Assembly: GCF_000341105.1 (NCBI RefSeq)
Contig: NZ_ANBB01000045.1
Location: 62,001-126,000, forward strand
DNA from: Nocardiopsis potens DSM 45234
GTDB taxonomy: Bacteria; Actinomycetota; Actinomycetes; Streptosporangiales; Streptosporangiaceae
Direction of reading: 5' to 3'
Length of the DNA: 64,000 nt
Shown here: positions 34,723-43,498 of the stretch, one piece after another
How the letters are laid out: each line of letters starts with the position of its first letter
How positions within the stretch are numbered: the first letter of the stretch is position 1
Position numbers and translations under genes: made by a program
Notes under the pieces: generated by a model
The model's database searches: none
Told to the model about the DNA's origin: nothing
Seen by the model: only the letters and a program-made list of their open reading frames with translations

Positions 34723-36312
34723 ATGGAGACCGAAGCCGGAGCGGGGCCCGCGGCCCGGACGAGGGCCGGGCGGCGGGAGTGGGCGGGGCTGGCCGTGCTC
34801 GCCCTGCCCACCCTGCTGCTCTCGCTCGACATGAGCGTCCTGCACCTGGCGCTGCCGGAGCTCGCCGCGGACCTCCGCCCCACCAGCACCCAGCTGCTGT
34901 GGATCACCGACGTCTACGGGTTCATGATCGCCGGGTTCCTCGTCACCATGGGCACGCTCGGCGACCGGATCGGCCGCCGCCGGCTGCTGCTCGCCGGATC
35001 GGCGGCGTTCGGCGCCGCCTCGGTGCTCGCCGCCTACGCCTCCAGCGCGGAGGCGCTCATCGCGGCGCGCACCCTGCTCGGCGTGGCCGGCGCCACCCTG
35101 ATGCCCTCCACGCTCGCGCTGATCACCGGCATGTTCAGCGACCCGAGGCAGCGGGCCGGGGCGATCTCGGTGTGGATGAGCTGCTTCATGGGCGGCACCG
35201 CACTCGGCCCGCTGGTGGGCGGGGTGCTGCTGAACTGGTTCTGGTGGGGCTCGGTGTTCCTGCTCGGAGTGCCGGTCATGGCGGTGCTGCTGGCCGCCGG
35301 CCCGGTGCTGCTGCCGGAACAGCGCGCCCCGCGGGCAGGGCGGCCGGACCCGGTGAGCGTCGCCCTGTCGCTGGCGGCGATCCTGCCCGCCATGTACGGG
35401 ATCAAGGAGGCCGCGGCGGGAGGGCCCGTGTCCGGCCCCGCAGCGGCGGTGGCACTCGGCGCCCTGTTCGGCGTGCTCTTCGTCCGCCGCCAGCTCCGCC
35501 TCGACGACCCCCTGATCGACCTGCGCCTCTTCGCCGACCGCACGTTCAGCACGGCGCTGGCGGCCAACCTGGTCGGGGCGGTGGCGATGGGCGGGATGTT
35601 CCTGCTCATCGCGCAGTACCTCCAGCTGGTGGGCGGGCTCTCGCCGCTGCGGGCCGGGCTGTGCCTGGTCCCGCCGACGGTCGCGATGATCACCGGGACC
35701 CTGCTGGCCCCCCGGGTCGCGGCCCGGATCGGCCGCGGCGCGGTGATCGGCGGCGGCATGCTGCTCGCCGCGGCCGGGTTCCTGCTGCTCTCCCAGGTGC
35801 CCGCCGCCGACGGGACGCTCCAGGTGGTGGCCGGGATGGCGGTCGCCGCGACGGGCCTCGTCCCGGGCGCGGCGCTGGTCACCGGGATCGTCACCGGATC
35901 GGCCCCGCCCGAGCGGGCGGGCGCGGCGGCGTCCCTGTCCGAGACGAGCGGCGAGTTCGGCATCGCCGCGGGCACCGCGCTGCTCGGCAGCCTGGTCACC
36001 GCCCTGTACCGGACCCGGGTCGCCGTCCCGGAGGGGCCGGCGGCGGACGAGGCCCGGGACACCCTGGCCGGAGCGGCGGCCGCGGCGGAGGGGCTGCCCG
36101 CCGCGGAGGCGGCCGAGCTGCTCGGGTCGGCTCGGGAAGCGTTCACCGCCGGAATGAACCTGTCGGCCGGCCTGGCCGCCGTGGCCGTGGCGGTGACCGG
36201 AGCGCTGGTGTGGCGGCTGCTCGGCCCGGGCCCGCAGGCGCCGGTCCGAGCGGACGGCGGAGACGACCGCGGCACCGCTCCCGCCGCGGAGGAGGCCCCG
36301 GCCGGGCGGTGA
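34723..36312 (+). CDS. MFS drug transporter, DHA2 (EmrB/QacA) type
   Basis: A 529-residue transporter with about 14 membrane helices. Motif A GTLGDRIGRRRLLL after helix 2; the helix 1 region LLSLDMSVLHLALPELAADL and the helix 5 motif GGTALGPLVGGVLL are typical of 14-TM drug:proton antiporters. Physiological substrate unknown. The downstream VOC protein, 78 bases away on the same strand, may be co-transcribed; a drug pump plus a VOC resistance-type protein is a common pairing. Confidence 0.93.
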   Translation: METEAGAGPAARTRAGRREWAGLAVLALPTLLLSLDMSVLHLALPELAADLRPTSTQLLWITDVYGFMIAGFLVTMGTLGDRIGRRRLLLAGSAAFGAASVLAAYASSAEALIAARTLLGVAGATLMPSTLALITGMFSDPRQRAGAISVWMSCFMGGTALGPLVGGVLLNWFWWGSVFLLGVPVMAVLLAAGPVLLPEQRAPRAGRPDPVSVALSLAAILPAMYGIKEAAAGGPVSGPAAAVALGALFGVLFVRRQLRLDDPLIDLRLFADRTFSTALAANLVGAVAMGGMFLLIAQYLQLVGGLSPLRAGLCLVPPTVAMITGTLLAPRVAARIGRGAVIGGGMLLAAAGFLLLSQVPAADGTLQVVAGMAVAATGLVPGAALVTGIVTGSAPPERAGAAASLSETSGEFGIAAGTALLGSLVTALYRTRVAVPEGPAADEARDTLAGAAAAAEGLPAAEAAELLGSAREAFTAGMNLSAGLAAVAVAVTGALVWRLLGPGPQAPVRADGGDDRGTAPAAEEAPAGR

Positions 36313-36390
36313 ACCCCGCACCCGGCCGGCCCCGGCCCCCGTGCCCCGCACGGGACCGGAGAAGAAGACACGACGATGAAGGAGAACACG

Positions 36391-36786
36391 ATGACGCGCC
36401 CCGACAAGCCGGCCCTGGACGGCATGCTGCTCGCCAGCGCCGACCCCGAGCGCCTGCACGCCTGGTACGCCGAGGTGCTGGACCCGTCGTCGGACACCAG
36501 GGTCGACCAGTACCGGGTGCTCCGGTTCGGCCCGTTCCACCTGCTGATCGACACCCGCGACGACGTCGCCCCCGCCAACCCCGAGCCCGGCCGGGTGATC
36601 CTCAACTTCGACGTCCCCGACGCCCGCGCCGTCGCCGCCCGGATCGACGCCACCGGCGCGAAGTGGCTCGCCGAGCTGGAGGACCGGGACGGCAGCCTGT
36701 TCGGCACCGCGATCGACCCGGACGGCAACTACGTCCAGATCATCGAACTCAGCGACGAGCACCGCGCGGAGATGGCCGAGGGGTAG
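36391..36786 (+). CDS. VOC (glyoxalase/bleomycin-resistance) superfamily protein
   Basis: A 131-residue VOC protein: two beta-alpha-beta-beta-beta modules with PERLHAWYAEVL, FGPFHLLIDTR and the C-terminal FGTAIDPDGNYVQIIEL. The ATG at 36391 is preferred over one 15 bases earlier because a perfect AAGGAG lies 6 bases upstream. Could bind a metal and small ligand; enzyme or resistance role is not decided by sequence. Confidence 0.88.
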   Translation: MTRPDKPALDGMLLASADPERLHAWYAEVLDPSSDTRVDQYRVLRFGPFHLLIDTRDDVAPANPEPGRVILNFDVPDARAVAARIDATGAKWLAELEDRDGSLFGTAIDPDGNYVQIIELSDEHRAEMAEG

Positions 36787-37276
36787 CGGCGGTCCGGGGC
36801 TCCGGATGCCCCGGCCCCCGGAGCCCCGGCCCGGCGGGGCGGCACCCGGCCGGAGGGCCGAGCCTCGGAGTCCGCGACCGGTCCCGGAACCGGCCGCGCC
36901 CGGCGCCCGCTGGAACGCCCTGTCGGCCGGCGGGCGCCGTCCCCCGGCCGGCAGAGCGGGTCCGGGCCGCGCCACGCCGCCCGCACCGCCCGCACCGCCC
37001 TCTTCGGCACCTCCGCCGCCGCGGCGACGCCGTACCCGCCGCAGCCCCGCTCGGCGAACGGGGCGGAGAGAACGACAGAGCGCCTCGAAGCCCTCCGCCG
37101 ACCCCGGCCCCGACCTGCGCGTTCGTCCCCTGTCCAGGTCGCTGTCCAGGGCCCGTCCAGAGAACCGGCCCGTTCCGTCCCGGCCGCCGTCCGGCGGTCC
37201 GTCCGGTCCCGGCCCGCACCGTCTGTCCCGTCGGCCCGGCGGCGAGGAGCCGGGCCCTGAGGCGAGGAGGCAGGCG
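36787..37276. other. 490-bp intergenic region, VOC gene / GT-B gene
   Basis: It contains one clear hairpin just after the VOC stop (36794-36829). The rest is GC-rich, and its long open frame upstream of 37277 is low complexity. A promoter for the GT-B/PfkB pair is expected but not identified. Confidence 0.5.
36794..36829 (+). terminator. Terminator-like hairpin after the VOC gene
   Basis: CCGGGGCTCCGG and CCGGAGCCCCGG form a perfect 12-bp stem around a 12-base loop, 7 bases past the stop. Confidence 0.65.
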
Positions 37277-38524
37277 ATGGAGCGCTGGCTGCACACCCCG
37301 GTGGGGATGAGCGCGCAGCGGTGGGTGACCCGGCCCGGGTGCAGGACGGTCCTGGTGGTGGTGCACTCGGTGGCGTGCGCCCAGCGGCTGATGGACGCGG
37401 TGGCGCTGATCCAGGCCGACACCCGGGTCCAGGCGGTGTTCACCGCGGCGCCGTCGGTGTTCACCCGGGGCGTCCGCGAGTGGCTGGCCGACCTGGACTG
37501 CGTCGAGATCCCCTGGGAGCAGGCCGAGCAGACCCGGTTCGACCTGGCGCTCGCCGCGAGCTACTGGGGCATCGAGCGGGTGCACGCCCCGCTGGTGCTG
37601 CTCCCGCACGGCGCCGGGTTCGGCAAGTTCATGGCCCCCGCGCTGACCGGCGCCGCGGCGGCCCCGCGGCAGACCTTCGGGCTGGACCGGCAGCGCCTGG
37701 TGCACGACGGCCGGGTGGTCCCCTCGGCGCTGGTACTGGCGCACGAGAGCGAGCGGGAGCGGCTCGCGGCCTCCTGCCCGGAGGCGCTGCCCCGCGCCGA
37801 GGTGGTCGGCGACCCGGTGGCCGACCGGCTGGCCGGGGCGCTCCGCGCGCCCGGGCGGTTCCGCTCCGCCCTGGGCCTGGCCGGCGGGGAGCGGCTGGCG
37901 CTGGTGCTGTCCACCTGGGGGCGGCACTCGCTGATCGGCGCCCGCCCGGACCTGGTCGCCCGGCTGGCCCAGGAGGTCCGGGAGCACGACGGGTGGCGGG
38001 CGGCGCTGCTCATGCACCCCAACGTGTGGGCCGGGCACGGCGCCTGGCAGCTGCGGGCCTGGACCGCGGACTGGAGGGCCTCGGGCCTGATCGTGCTGGG
38101 CCAGCGGACCGACTGCGCCGGGCCGCTTGCCGCGGCCGACGCGGTGATCGGCGACCACGGCTCCACCACTTTGTACGCGGCCCTGACCGGCCGCCCGCTC
38201 GCGGTCGGCGCGGCGGGCGGCGCCGACGTCGACCCGGGCTCCCCGATGGCGCACCTGCTGGCGCGGGCGCCGCGGATACCCGAGCGGGGGCCGGTGCTGC
38301 CCTTCCTGGAGACGCCGCCCGCCGGCGGTCCGGGCGGATACCTGGACGAGGCGGCGTCCCGGATCACCTCCCGGCCCGGACGGTTCGCCGAGCGCATGCG
38401 GCGGCTCCTGTACGCGTGGTTGGAACTGCCCGAACCGGCATGGGCATCCCGTCTGCCCGAGACTGGCACCGCACCGCTGCGCGCGGCCGCGGAAGAGGCC
38501 GCCCGGGGAGGAAACGATGACTGA
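37277..38524 (+). CDS. GT-B-fold glycosyl-/glycerophosphotransferase-like protein
   Basis: A 415-residue protein I cannot assign precisely. LLPHGAGFGKF, GDPVADRL, MHPNVW and ADAVIGDHGSTTLYAALTGRPLAVG follow the order of motifs in GT-B enzymes such as CDP-glycerol glycerophosphotransferases and UDP-GlcNAc 2-epimerases. GDHGS corresponds to the diphosphate-binding turn. The ATG at 37277 has GAGGAGG upstream. Its last 8 bases overlap the PfkB kinase start, so the two gene products are probably made together and may act in one sugar-modifying pathway. Confidence 0.65.
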   Translation: MERWLHTPVGMSAQRWVTRPGCRTVLVVVHSVACAQRLMDAVALIQADTRVQAVFTAAPSVFTRGVREWLADLDCVEIPWEQAEQTRFDLALAASYWGIERVHAPLVLLPHGAGFGKFMAPALTGAAAAPRQTFGLDRQRLVHDGRVVPSALVLAHESERERLAASCPEALPRAEVVGDPVADRLAGALRAPGRFRSALGLAGGERLALVLSTWGRHSLIGARPDLVARLAQEVREHDGWRAALLMHPNVWAGHGAWQLRAWTADWRASGLIVLGQRTDCAGPLAAADAVIGDHGSTTLYAALTGRPLAVGAAGGADVDPGSPMAHLLARAPRIPERGPVLPFLETPPAGGPGGYLDEAASRITSRPGRFAERMRRLLYAWLELPEPAWASRLPETGTAPLRAAAEEAARGGNDD

Positions 38525-39452
38525 GGCGCCGCGCATCGTGGTGGCCGGGGTCGCCAGCCTCACGGTGGCTCTGCCGGTCGAAGGGTTCCCCGTACCGGAG
38601 GGGCGCGGCTGTTTCCCCGAATGGATGGAGGCCGGGGTGAGCGGCGTCGGGGCCGACGTCGCCCTGGCCCTGGCCGCCCTGGGCGGCAGGGTGGAGCTGT
38701 GCACCGTGATCGGCTCCGACGCGGCCGGGGAGGCGGTCCGGGCCGAGCTGCGCGCGGCCGGGCTGCTCGGCACCGGCTGCCTGACCGGCGGCGGCTCGTC
38801 GCTGGGGGTCTCGATGTCCGCCCCGGACGGGCGCCGGCGCAGCTATTCCCGGCACGAGCCGGTCAACCGGGCCGGCTACCCTGTCCCGCTCTTCGAGCAC
38901 CTGGTGCAGGGGGCCGACCTGGTGGCGCTGACCACGGCGGCCTTCACCCGGCCGCTGCTCGGACCGGCCCGCCGGTCGGGCGCCCCGGTCGCGGTGGACG
39001 CCCAGCTGATCGCGGACGCCGGTGACCCGCGGCGGGCGGACTGGCTGGACGTCGCCGACGTGGTGTTCTGCTCGCACGAGCGGCTGCCCTGCTCGCCGGA
39101 GGAGTGGATCGGCCGGATCTTCGCCGAGTACCCGGGGTGCGCGATCGCGGCGGTCGGCCGGGGTGAGCAGGGGGCGAGCATGGGGCTGGCCGACGGGACG
39201 CTGGTGCACGCGGCGACCGAGCCGCCCCGCCCGGTGGTCAGCCCGGTCGGCGCCGGGGACGTACTGTTCGCGTCGTTCCTGCACGCCTGGCTCTCCGCGG
39301 GCAACCCGGCCCGGGCGCTGACCGAGGCCGTCGTGCACGCCTCGTACGCGATCGGCGAGGCCTTCCCGTCCCGCGGCCACCTCACCGCCGCCGACCTGCG
39401 GGCCTTGACCGACCGGCATCCGGTGGACGTCACCACCGGCCGCTGGAGGTGA
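38517..39452 (+). CDS. PfkB/ribokinase family carbohydrate kinase
   Basis: A 311-residue kinase. N-terminal VVAGVASLTVALPVEGFPVPEG, glycine pair in GVSGVGADVALALAALGG, and the C-terminal anion hole with catalytic Asp in SPVGAGDVLFASFLHAW. The adenosine- or sugar-specific residues do not allow a substrate call. It overlaps the GT-B gene by 8 bases and is followed by a strong terminator. Confidence 0.9.
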   Translation: MTEAPRIVVAGVASLTVALPVEGFPVPEGRGCFPEWMEAGVSGVGADVALALAALGGRVELCTVIGSDAAGEAVRAELRAAGLLGTGCLTGGGSSLGVSMSAPDGRRRSYSRHEPVNRAGYPVPLFEHLVQGADLVALTTAAFTRPLLGPARRSGAPVAVDAQLIADAGDPRRADWLDVADVVFCSHERLPCSPEEWIGRIFAEYPGCAIAAVGRGEQGASMGLADGTLVHAATEPPRPVVSPVGAGDVLFASFLHAWLSAGNPARALTEAVVHASYAIGEAFPSRGHLTAADLRALTDRHPVDVTTGRWR

Positions 39453-39464
39453 CGGAGGCAGGGC

Positions 39465-39495
39465 GGAGGAGGGGCGGCCCGGCCGCCCCTCCTCC
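39465..39495 (+). terminator. Terminator of the GT-B/PfkB unit
   Basis: GGAGGAGGGGCGGC and GCCGCCCCTCCTCC form a perfect 14-bp stem with a 3-base loop, 12 bases past the kinase stop. Confidence 0.75.
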
Positions 39496-39839
39496 CGAAA
39501 ACCCGATGATCTCGACGTTGCGGGGGTATTCGGAGCGCCTTGTCGTCAAGCGGCCGTTGCACCGAGGAAAACGAGGAACCCGGGGAAGGGCGAGAGACGG
39601 AGGCGCCCCGACCGGGTGCGGCGCCTCGCGGAGTACAGGTTCAAGCGGGCGGCGAGGGCGGGAGTGGGGGACCGGCTGGTCGGTGAAGGTTCAGACCGGC
39701 GGCGACGGAGTAGGCAGGGGCGGGGCGGGCCGGGGACGGCGAGGTCGCCGTGCCCGCGTCGCCCCAGGCGTCGGGGCCGGCCACCACTGAAACCACACCC
39801 CTCCCTGGCCTGGATGAATACCCACGGTGATGGCGGGGT

Positions 39840-40148
39840 GGGGCGCCCTGCGCACCGCGAGAGCACCCCGGTGATTCCTGGGCGCGCATCCCGGCCCGGA
39901 TCGGCCCTCCAGGGGCCTGAATCGCCCTGATCAGGCCGACGATCGGGGGTTCGAGCGTTCGGAAGGCCGGGGAGTGGGGACCGGAAGCCGGGAAGGGCAG
40001 GGGCGGGGGCGATATTTCGCTTTTGCTCTCCCGAGAGGGCTCGCCTTGGCCACTCTGGGTAACCGGCGAGGGGGTGGTGGGGTCCCCGGGGCTTACTACT
40101 CGCTGGTAGATGTCATCGGGCCTGCCGCGGAGGTGCGCAGGGCGCCCC
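39840..40148. repeat. 309-bp unit with perfect 17-bp terminal inverted repeats (copy A)
   Basis: GGGGCGCCCTGCGCACC at 39840-39856 and its exact complement at 40132-40148. Copy B (57782-58091) has the same layout with 15 of 17 matching. Homology between copies extends beyond these repeats on both sides, so they may be internal structure rather than true element ends. Confidence 0.75.
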
Positions 40149-40254
40149 GTCCCACCCCGTCCCACCCCGTTCCTCGCCGCGAACCGGGCATACAGGGATA
40201 CGGCCCCCTGGTGAGTACGTGCGGCCCGCCCGCACCGCCGGGGCGCGCTGCGTG

Positions 40255-40875
40255 CTACGCCTGCCGCTTGGCGGCCGCGCGGCGCTTCCAGGCGAGCTCG
40301 AACCGGCTCGGGTAGCGGATCTTGAGGTTGCCCATGGTGACGTTGCCGGAGAAGCGGAGGAGACGGGAGTCCTGACCGGGCGGGTCGGTGGCCCGGTTGA
40401 CCACGTTGCCCATGCCGGCGCTCATCTCTTGTGTCTGGATCTCCCAGCCGCGCGGCACCACCACGACGATGTTGCCCATGCCGGCCGAGACCTTGACGGT
40501 CATGGTCTTGTGCGGGCACTCGGCCTCGGTGAAGTCGAGCTTGATGTTGCCCATGCCGGTGCTGGCGACGATCTCGGACGGGGCGACCCAGTAGCCGGTC
40601 TGCCGCAGGTTGCTGCCGGCGGCCTTGAGTACGAGCGGCTCGTCGGCCCGGGGCGGGGCGGACACCGTCTCGGGGAGGTCCTCGACGATCGGCTCCAGGT
40701 CGGCGAAGGTCTTCGCGGAGAAGGCGGCGTCCAGCCGCTCCTCCAGTTCATCCATGGAGAGCCGGCCCTCGGCCGCGGCGTCCCGCAGCCGCTCGGCGAC
40801 CGCTTCGCGGTCGGTGTCGGCGGCTCTCATCTTCGCGGCGTCGGGGCGGCGGGGCGACACTTCGTCAGAGGGCAT
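40255..40875 (-). CDS. DUF1707 and LiaF-like C-terminal domain protein
   Basis: A 206-residue protein without membrane segments. Residues about 10-55 form a DUF1707 domain (MRAADTDREAVAERLRDAAAEGRLSMDELEERLDAAF). The second half is a beta-helix-like region with recurrent GMGNI/GMGNV turns (ASTGMGNIKLDF, SAGMGNIVVVVP, SAGMGNVVNRA, VTMGNLKI), resembling the LiaF/YvqF C-terminal domain. Proteins of this type are linked to envelope-stress sensing. Downstream lies repeat copy A. Confidence 0.85.
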   Translation of the reverse strand: MPSDEVSPRRPDAAKMRAADTDREAVAERLRDAAAEGRLSMDELEERLDAAFSAKTFADLEPIVEDLPETVSAPPRADEPLVLKAAGSNLRQTGYWVAPSEIVASTGMGNIKLDFTEAECPHKTMTVKVSAGMGNIVVVVPRGWEIQTQEMSAGMGNVVNRATDPPGQDSRLLRFSGNVTMGNLKIRYPSRFELAWKRRAAAKRQA

Positions 40876-41027
40876 GGCAGGAGTTTACGGGGGGTTCGCG
40901 CAGCGCTCAGAGCCGATCGTGGTCGGCACCTTCCCGGAGGAGCGGCCCTCGCATTCTCGGGCGCCCAAGCGGCAGGAGTTGGGGCACGGGGGGTCTCGGA
41001 GGGTACGATTTCTGCGGATGAGTACGA

Positions 41028-41056
41028 GAAGGCCCCCACCATTGGCGGGGGCCTTC
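41028..41056 (-). terminator. Terminator after the DUF397 gene
   Basis: GAAGGCCCCC and GGGGGCCTTC, 10-bp perfect stem with a 9-base loop, 12 bases past the DUF397 stop on the minus strand. Confidence 0.7.
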
Positions 41057-41068
41057 CGTCTGCCCTGG

Positions 41069-41269
41069 TCAGACCGAGCCGGTCTTGACCGCGCCCAGCA
41101 ACGCGGCCCATTCGGCGCTCGGAACGGCGAAGTAGCCGTCCCAAGGGTTCATGGAGTCGCGCACGGCGGCGTTCCCTCCGGGGATGTCGGCCACCTCCAC
41201 GCAGTTGGACGGGTTGCTGTAGCTCGACTTGCGGAAGCGGAGTCCCGTGTCGTCTGTGGATGAGTACAT
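41069..41269 (-). CDS. DUF397 domain protein
   Basis: A 66-residue protein: FRKSSYSNPSNCVEVADIPGGNAAVRDSMNPWDGYFAVPSAEWAALLGAVK is the complete DUF397 pattern. In actinobacteria DUF397 genes sit directly behind an XRE/DUF5753 gene, as here (15-base gap), and some such pairs behave like BldB/WhiJ-type or toxin-antitoxin-like developmental switches. The sequence has markedly lower GC than the neighbouring metabolic genes. Confidence 0.93.
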   Translation of the reverse strand: MYSSTDDTGLRFRKSSYSNPSNCVEVADIPGGNAAVRDSMNPWDGYFAVPSAEWAALLGAVKTGSV

Positions 41270-41284
41270 GGTCGGCGGTTCTTT

Positions 41285-42118
41285 CTAAGCGGATAGGGAT
41301 CGCAGGTAGCCGGGGACGTCGTCAGGGTCGAGCGCCTTGGCGAGTAGCCGATCGAAGCATCTGCGGTAGCGGTCGACCTCTGGCGGCTTCTCCAGGTAGA
41401 GGCCATCCGTGTTGGTTTCCAGGAACACGAGCGACTGAGCTGCGTCCTCATAATCCAGGATGACAAACGGACCTCCCATGCCTGCGTGTAGCCCTGCGGA
41501 CAGGGGGAGGATCTGCAATGTGACACTGTTCGGCGACTCCGCCAGGTCGATGAGCCGCTCGACCTGGGAGGAGAACAAGTCCGGCGTCGCGCGCAGCATC
41601 TCGATCGCGCTCTCATGGACTATGGCCCACACGTCCGGCGGATCTTCCCGCTTCAGGATCTCCTGACGGCGCATGCGAGCCTCAACGGTGCGCTGGATGT
41701 CGTTGGGGTCGCGGATCAGCGTCGCCTGGGCGATCGCTTCGGCGTACCCAGCTGTCTGGAACAGGCCGGGGATGTATTGGGCCTCGAAGAGTCGGACGCT
41801 CTTGGCCCCTGCCTCAAGGGAGGCGTAGGCGCCGCCGAGCACGTCGTCGTAGCGGTTCCACCATCCCCGCTCACGGGACTGGCGGGTGAGGGCGAGGATC
41901 GACTCCCGCTCTCGCTCATCCTGCACTTGGTAGAGGTCCAAGAGCAGCCGGATGTCGGTGACGGCCGGCTTCTTGCTGCGGCCGGTCTCGATGTTGGACA
42001 CCTTTGTCATCGACCATTCGAGCGAGTCGGCGGCCTGCTCGATCGTCATGCCGGCATCGAGGCGCTTCCTTCGCATTTGCGCTGATAGCTGGCGGCGGCT
42101 GACTGAGGGACTGCTCAT
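41285..42118 (-). CDS. XRE-type helix-turn-helix regulator with DUF5753 domain
   Basis: A 277-residue WhiJ-type regulator. N-terminal HTH: LSAQMRRKRLDAGMTIEQAADSLEWSMTKVSNIETGR. The rest is the DUF5753 sensor region (SVRLFEAQYIPGLFQTAGYAEAIAQ; LQILPLSAGLHAGMGGPFVIL; VFLETNTDGLYLEKPPEV). The ATG at 42118 has GGGAGG 5 bases upstream. Works with the DUF397 partner. Palindromic sites upstream suggest autoregulation together with the divergent gene pair. Confidence 0.94.
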   Translation of the reverse strand: MSSPSVSRRQLSAQMRRKRLDAGMTIEQAADSLEWSMTKVSNIETGRSKKPAVTDIRLLLDLYQVQDERERESILALTRQSRERGWWNRYDDVLGGAYASLEAGAKSVRLFEAQYIPGLFQTAGYAEAIAQATLIRDPNDIQRTVEARMRRQEILKREDPPDVWAIVHESAIEMLRATPDLFSSQVERLIDLAESPNSVTLQILPLSAGLHAGMGGPFVILDYEDAAQSLVFLETNTDGLYLEKPPEVDRYRRCFDRLLAKALDPDDVPGYLRSLSA

Positions 42119-42176
42119 CTCGACCTCCCGGATGGACGCCGCTGAGCCTACCGGCGAAGCCCCTGAAACAGACATT

Positions 42177-42231
42177 TCGCAAGTCCTTGATTGGAAGTTG
42201 GGGACAGCAAATCTTCTCATGGGACTTGCGA
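42177..42231. promoter_or_regulatory. 10-bp inverted repeat in the XRE divergent promoter region
   Basis: TCGCAAGTCC at 42177-42186 and GGACTTGCGA at 42222-42231 are perfect complements with centres 45 bp apart. The region is AT-rich and lies between the XRE gene and the divergent hypothetical pair: likely paired operator half-sites. Confidence 0.65.
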
Positions 42232-42238
42232 TTCGAAA

Positions 42239-42248
42239 CTTTTAAAAG
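42239..42248. promoter_or_regulatory. CTTTTAAAAG palindrome
   Basis: A 10-bp perfect A/T palindrome, rare in this base composition, 68 bases before the start of the plus-strand hypothetical gene. Possible promoter or operator element. Confidence 0.35.
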
Positions 42249-42315
42249 CAGGATGTGGGCGCGTACTCATCCAGCCGCCCTCATCCAGCGGCCCCTTACT
42301 CCTAGGAGATCGCTG

Positions 42316-42834
42316 ATGCGACTCTCACTGCTCCTGTCCTTCCTGGCCTGGCTGCCCGTCTGCCGGTTCCCGGCCTGGGGGCCGTCCGGACGCCACCGCG
42401 CCACCCGCGACACCGCACCCGCATCGGCCCAGGCCCCCAGGTCCGCCCCGGTGCCGGAGCCGGTGGAACCCGAGCCCGACCCGGCCCCCGCGCCTGCGGT
42501 GCGGGGCGAGGCCGAGCCCTCGCCCATCCGGCCCTACACCCGGTGGCAGATCCCGGACTACTCCGCCCTGTGCGACCTCACCCTGCGCCACAAGAACCGC
42601 TGGAGCCTGAGCTACAAGGACGGCCAGGACGCCTGCTACGTCGCCACCTCACTGGTGGAGGACGGCGTCGTGGTGGCGGCCTCCTCCACCGACCTGCTCG
42701 ACGCCGCGCTCACCGAGTTCACCCCCAGCCCGCGCGTGCGCGCCTACGCCGTCGACCCCCGGGCCGCCACCATGGCCCGCGAATCCGAGCAGCGACTCCT
42801 CGCCCGGATGATCCGAGAGGCGGCAGCCGCATGA
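42316..42834 (+). CDS. Hypothetical protein with hydrophobic N-terminus
   Basis: A 172-residue protein I do not recognise. A hydrophobic start (MRLSLLLSFLAWLPVC) could be a membrane anchor or signal, followed by a Pro/Glu-rich linker (about 25-65) and a folded C-terminal part (WQIPDYSALCDLTLRHKNRWSLSYKDGQDACYVATSL). The ATG at 42316 has AGGAGA 6 bases upstream. Its stop overlaps the next gene in ATGA. Divergent from the XRE regulator, by which it may be controlled. Confidence 0.75.
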   Translation: MRLSLLLSFLAWLPVCRFPAWGPSGRHRATRDTAPASAQAPRSAPVPEPVEPEPDPAPAPAVRGEAEPSPIRPYTRWQIPDYSALCDLTLRHKNRWSLSYKDGQDACYVATSLVEDGVVVAASSTDLLDAALTEFTPSPRVRAYAVDPRAATMARESEQRLLARMIREAAAA

Positions 42835-43313
42835 CCGCCCCCGGCCCCCGGGACGCCCCGGCCCCGCTCTCCCGGCCCGTGCAGCACCGGATGGTTCGCG
42901 ACCCCCGGCCCGGCATGGTCCGCGTCGACGCCGACCCGGACGGCGCCGCCCTGGTCCTGGCGCCCGGCGTCGAAGTCCTGCTCACCGGCCCGCACGCCGG
43001 CGCCTACCTGACCCGGCTGGCCGCCGTGCTGGCCACCGCGCGCGCCCTGCTCTCCCGACCGGCCCCCGCGCCGGGCGGTTCCCGGGTCCTCCACCCGCGC
43101 GTCCACCGCCCCGACGAGGTCACCGACCACGCCGACGGCCTCTACGACGCCCTCTCCGAGGCGCTCTGCGAACGCGGCCGCACCACCGCCGACCGCGCCC
43201 GCAACCAGCAGGCCGCCGACGACGCCTTCACCGCACTCGACGAGCACCTGCGCCGTGCCGGCGTCCTGCCCACCCCGTGGAAGAACGCCGGACCGCCGCC
43301 CGCGCTGCTCTGA
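42831..43313 (+). CDS. Hypothetical protein coupled to the preceding gene
   Basis: A 160-residue soluble protein of unknown function. VRVDADPDGAALVLAPGVEVLLTGPHAGAYLTRLAAVL looks like a small alpha/beta unit; the second half is helical and charged (DGLYDALSEALCERGRTTADRARNQQAADDAFTALDEHLRRAG). It starts within the stop of the preceding gene and ends before a strong hairpin. Confidence 0.72.
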   Translation: MTAPGPRDAPAPLSRPVQHRMVRDPRPGMVRVDADPDGAALVLAPGVEVLLTGPHAGAYLTRLAAVLATARALLSRPAPAPGGSRVLHPRVHRPDEVTDHADGLYDALSEALCERGRTTADRARNQQAADDAFTALDEHLRRAGVLPTPWKNAGPPPALL

Positions 43314-43334
43314 GCGGCGCCGCCCTTGAACGCC

Positions 43335-43367
43335 GCCCGCCCGGGGTGCTCCCCTTCCCGGGCGGGC
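43335..43367 (+). terminator. Terminator of the hypothetical gene pair
   Basis: GCCCGCCCGGG and CCCGGGCGGGC, an 11-bp perfect stem with an 11-base loop, 21 bases beyond the stop. Confidence 0.68.
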
Positions 43368-43498
43368 GGCCGGGGGCCGTGCACCGGACGGAAGAGCAGG
43401 CGGAAGAGCACCCGGGGAGGCGCCGTTCCCCCGCCTCACCGAGGCCGGGGAGCGTCCCGGGCGAGCCACCGCCCCGGCGGTGCGGAACAGACGGAGCC

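Larger units (their letters stand above)
39453..40254. repeat. Non-coding region with copy A of a dispersed repeat element
   Basis: About 800 bases between convergent genes. From about 39590 to 40210 it matches, in inverted orientation and with scattered substitutions and small indels, 57733-58620. Parts, left to right: a 14-bp terminator hairpin, two 70/77-type array units (about 39615-39745), then a core whose inner 309 bp (39840-40148) is bounded by perfect 17-bp inverted repeats. No coding signal survives comparison of the two copies. Confidence 0.8.

Noticed and set aside
36806-37276. Upstream extension of the GT-B-like protein
   Set aside because: The extra 157 residues are Pro/Arg-rich low complexity that overlaps the VOC terminator hairpin; GAGGAGG supports the ATG at 37277.
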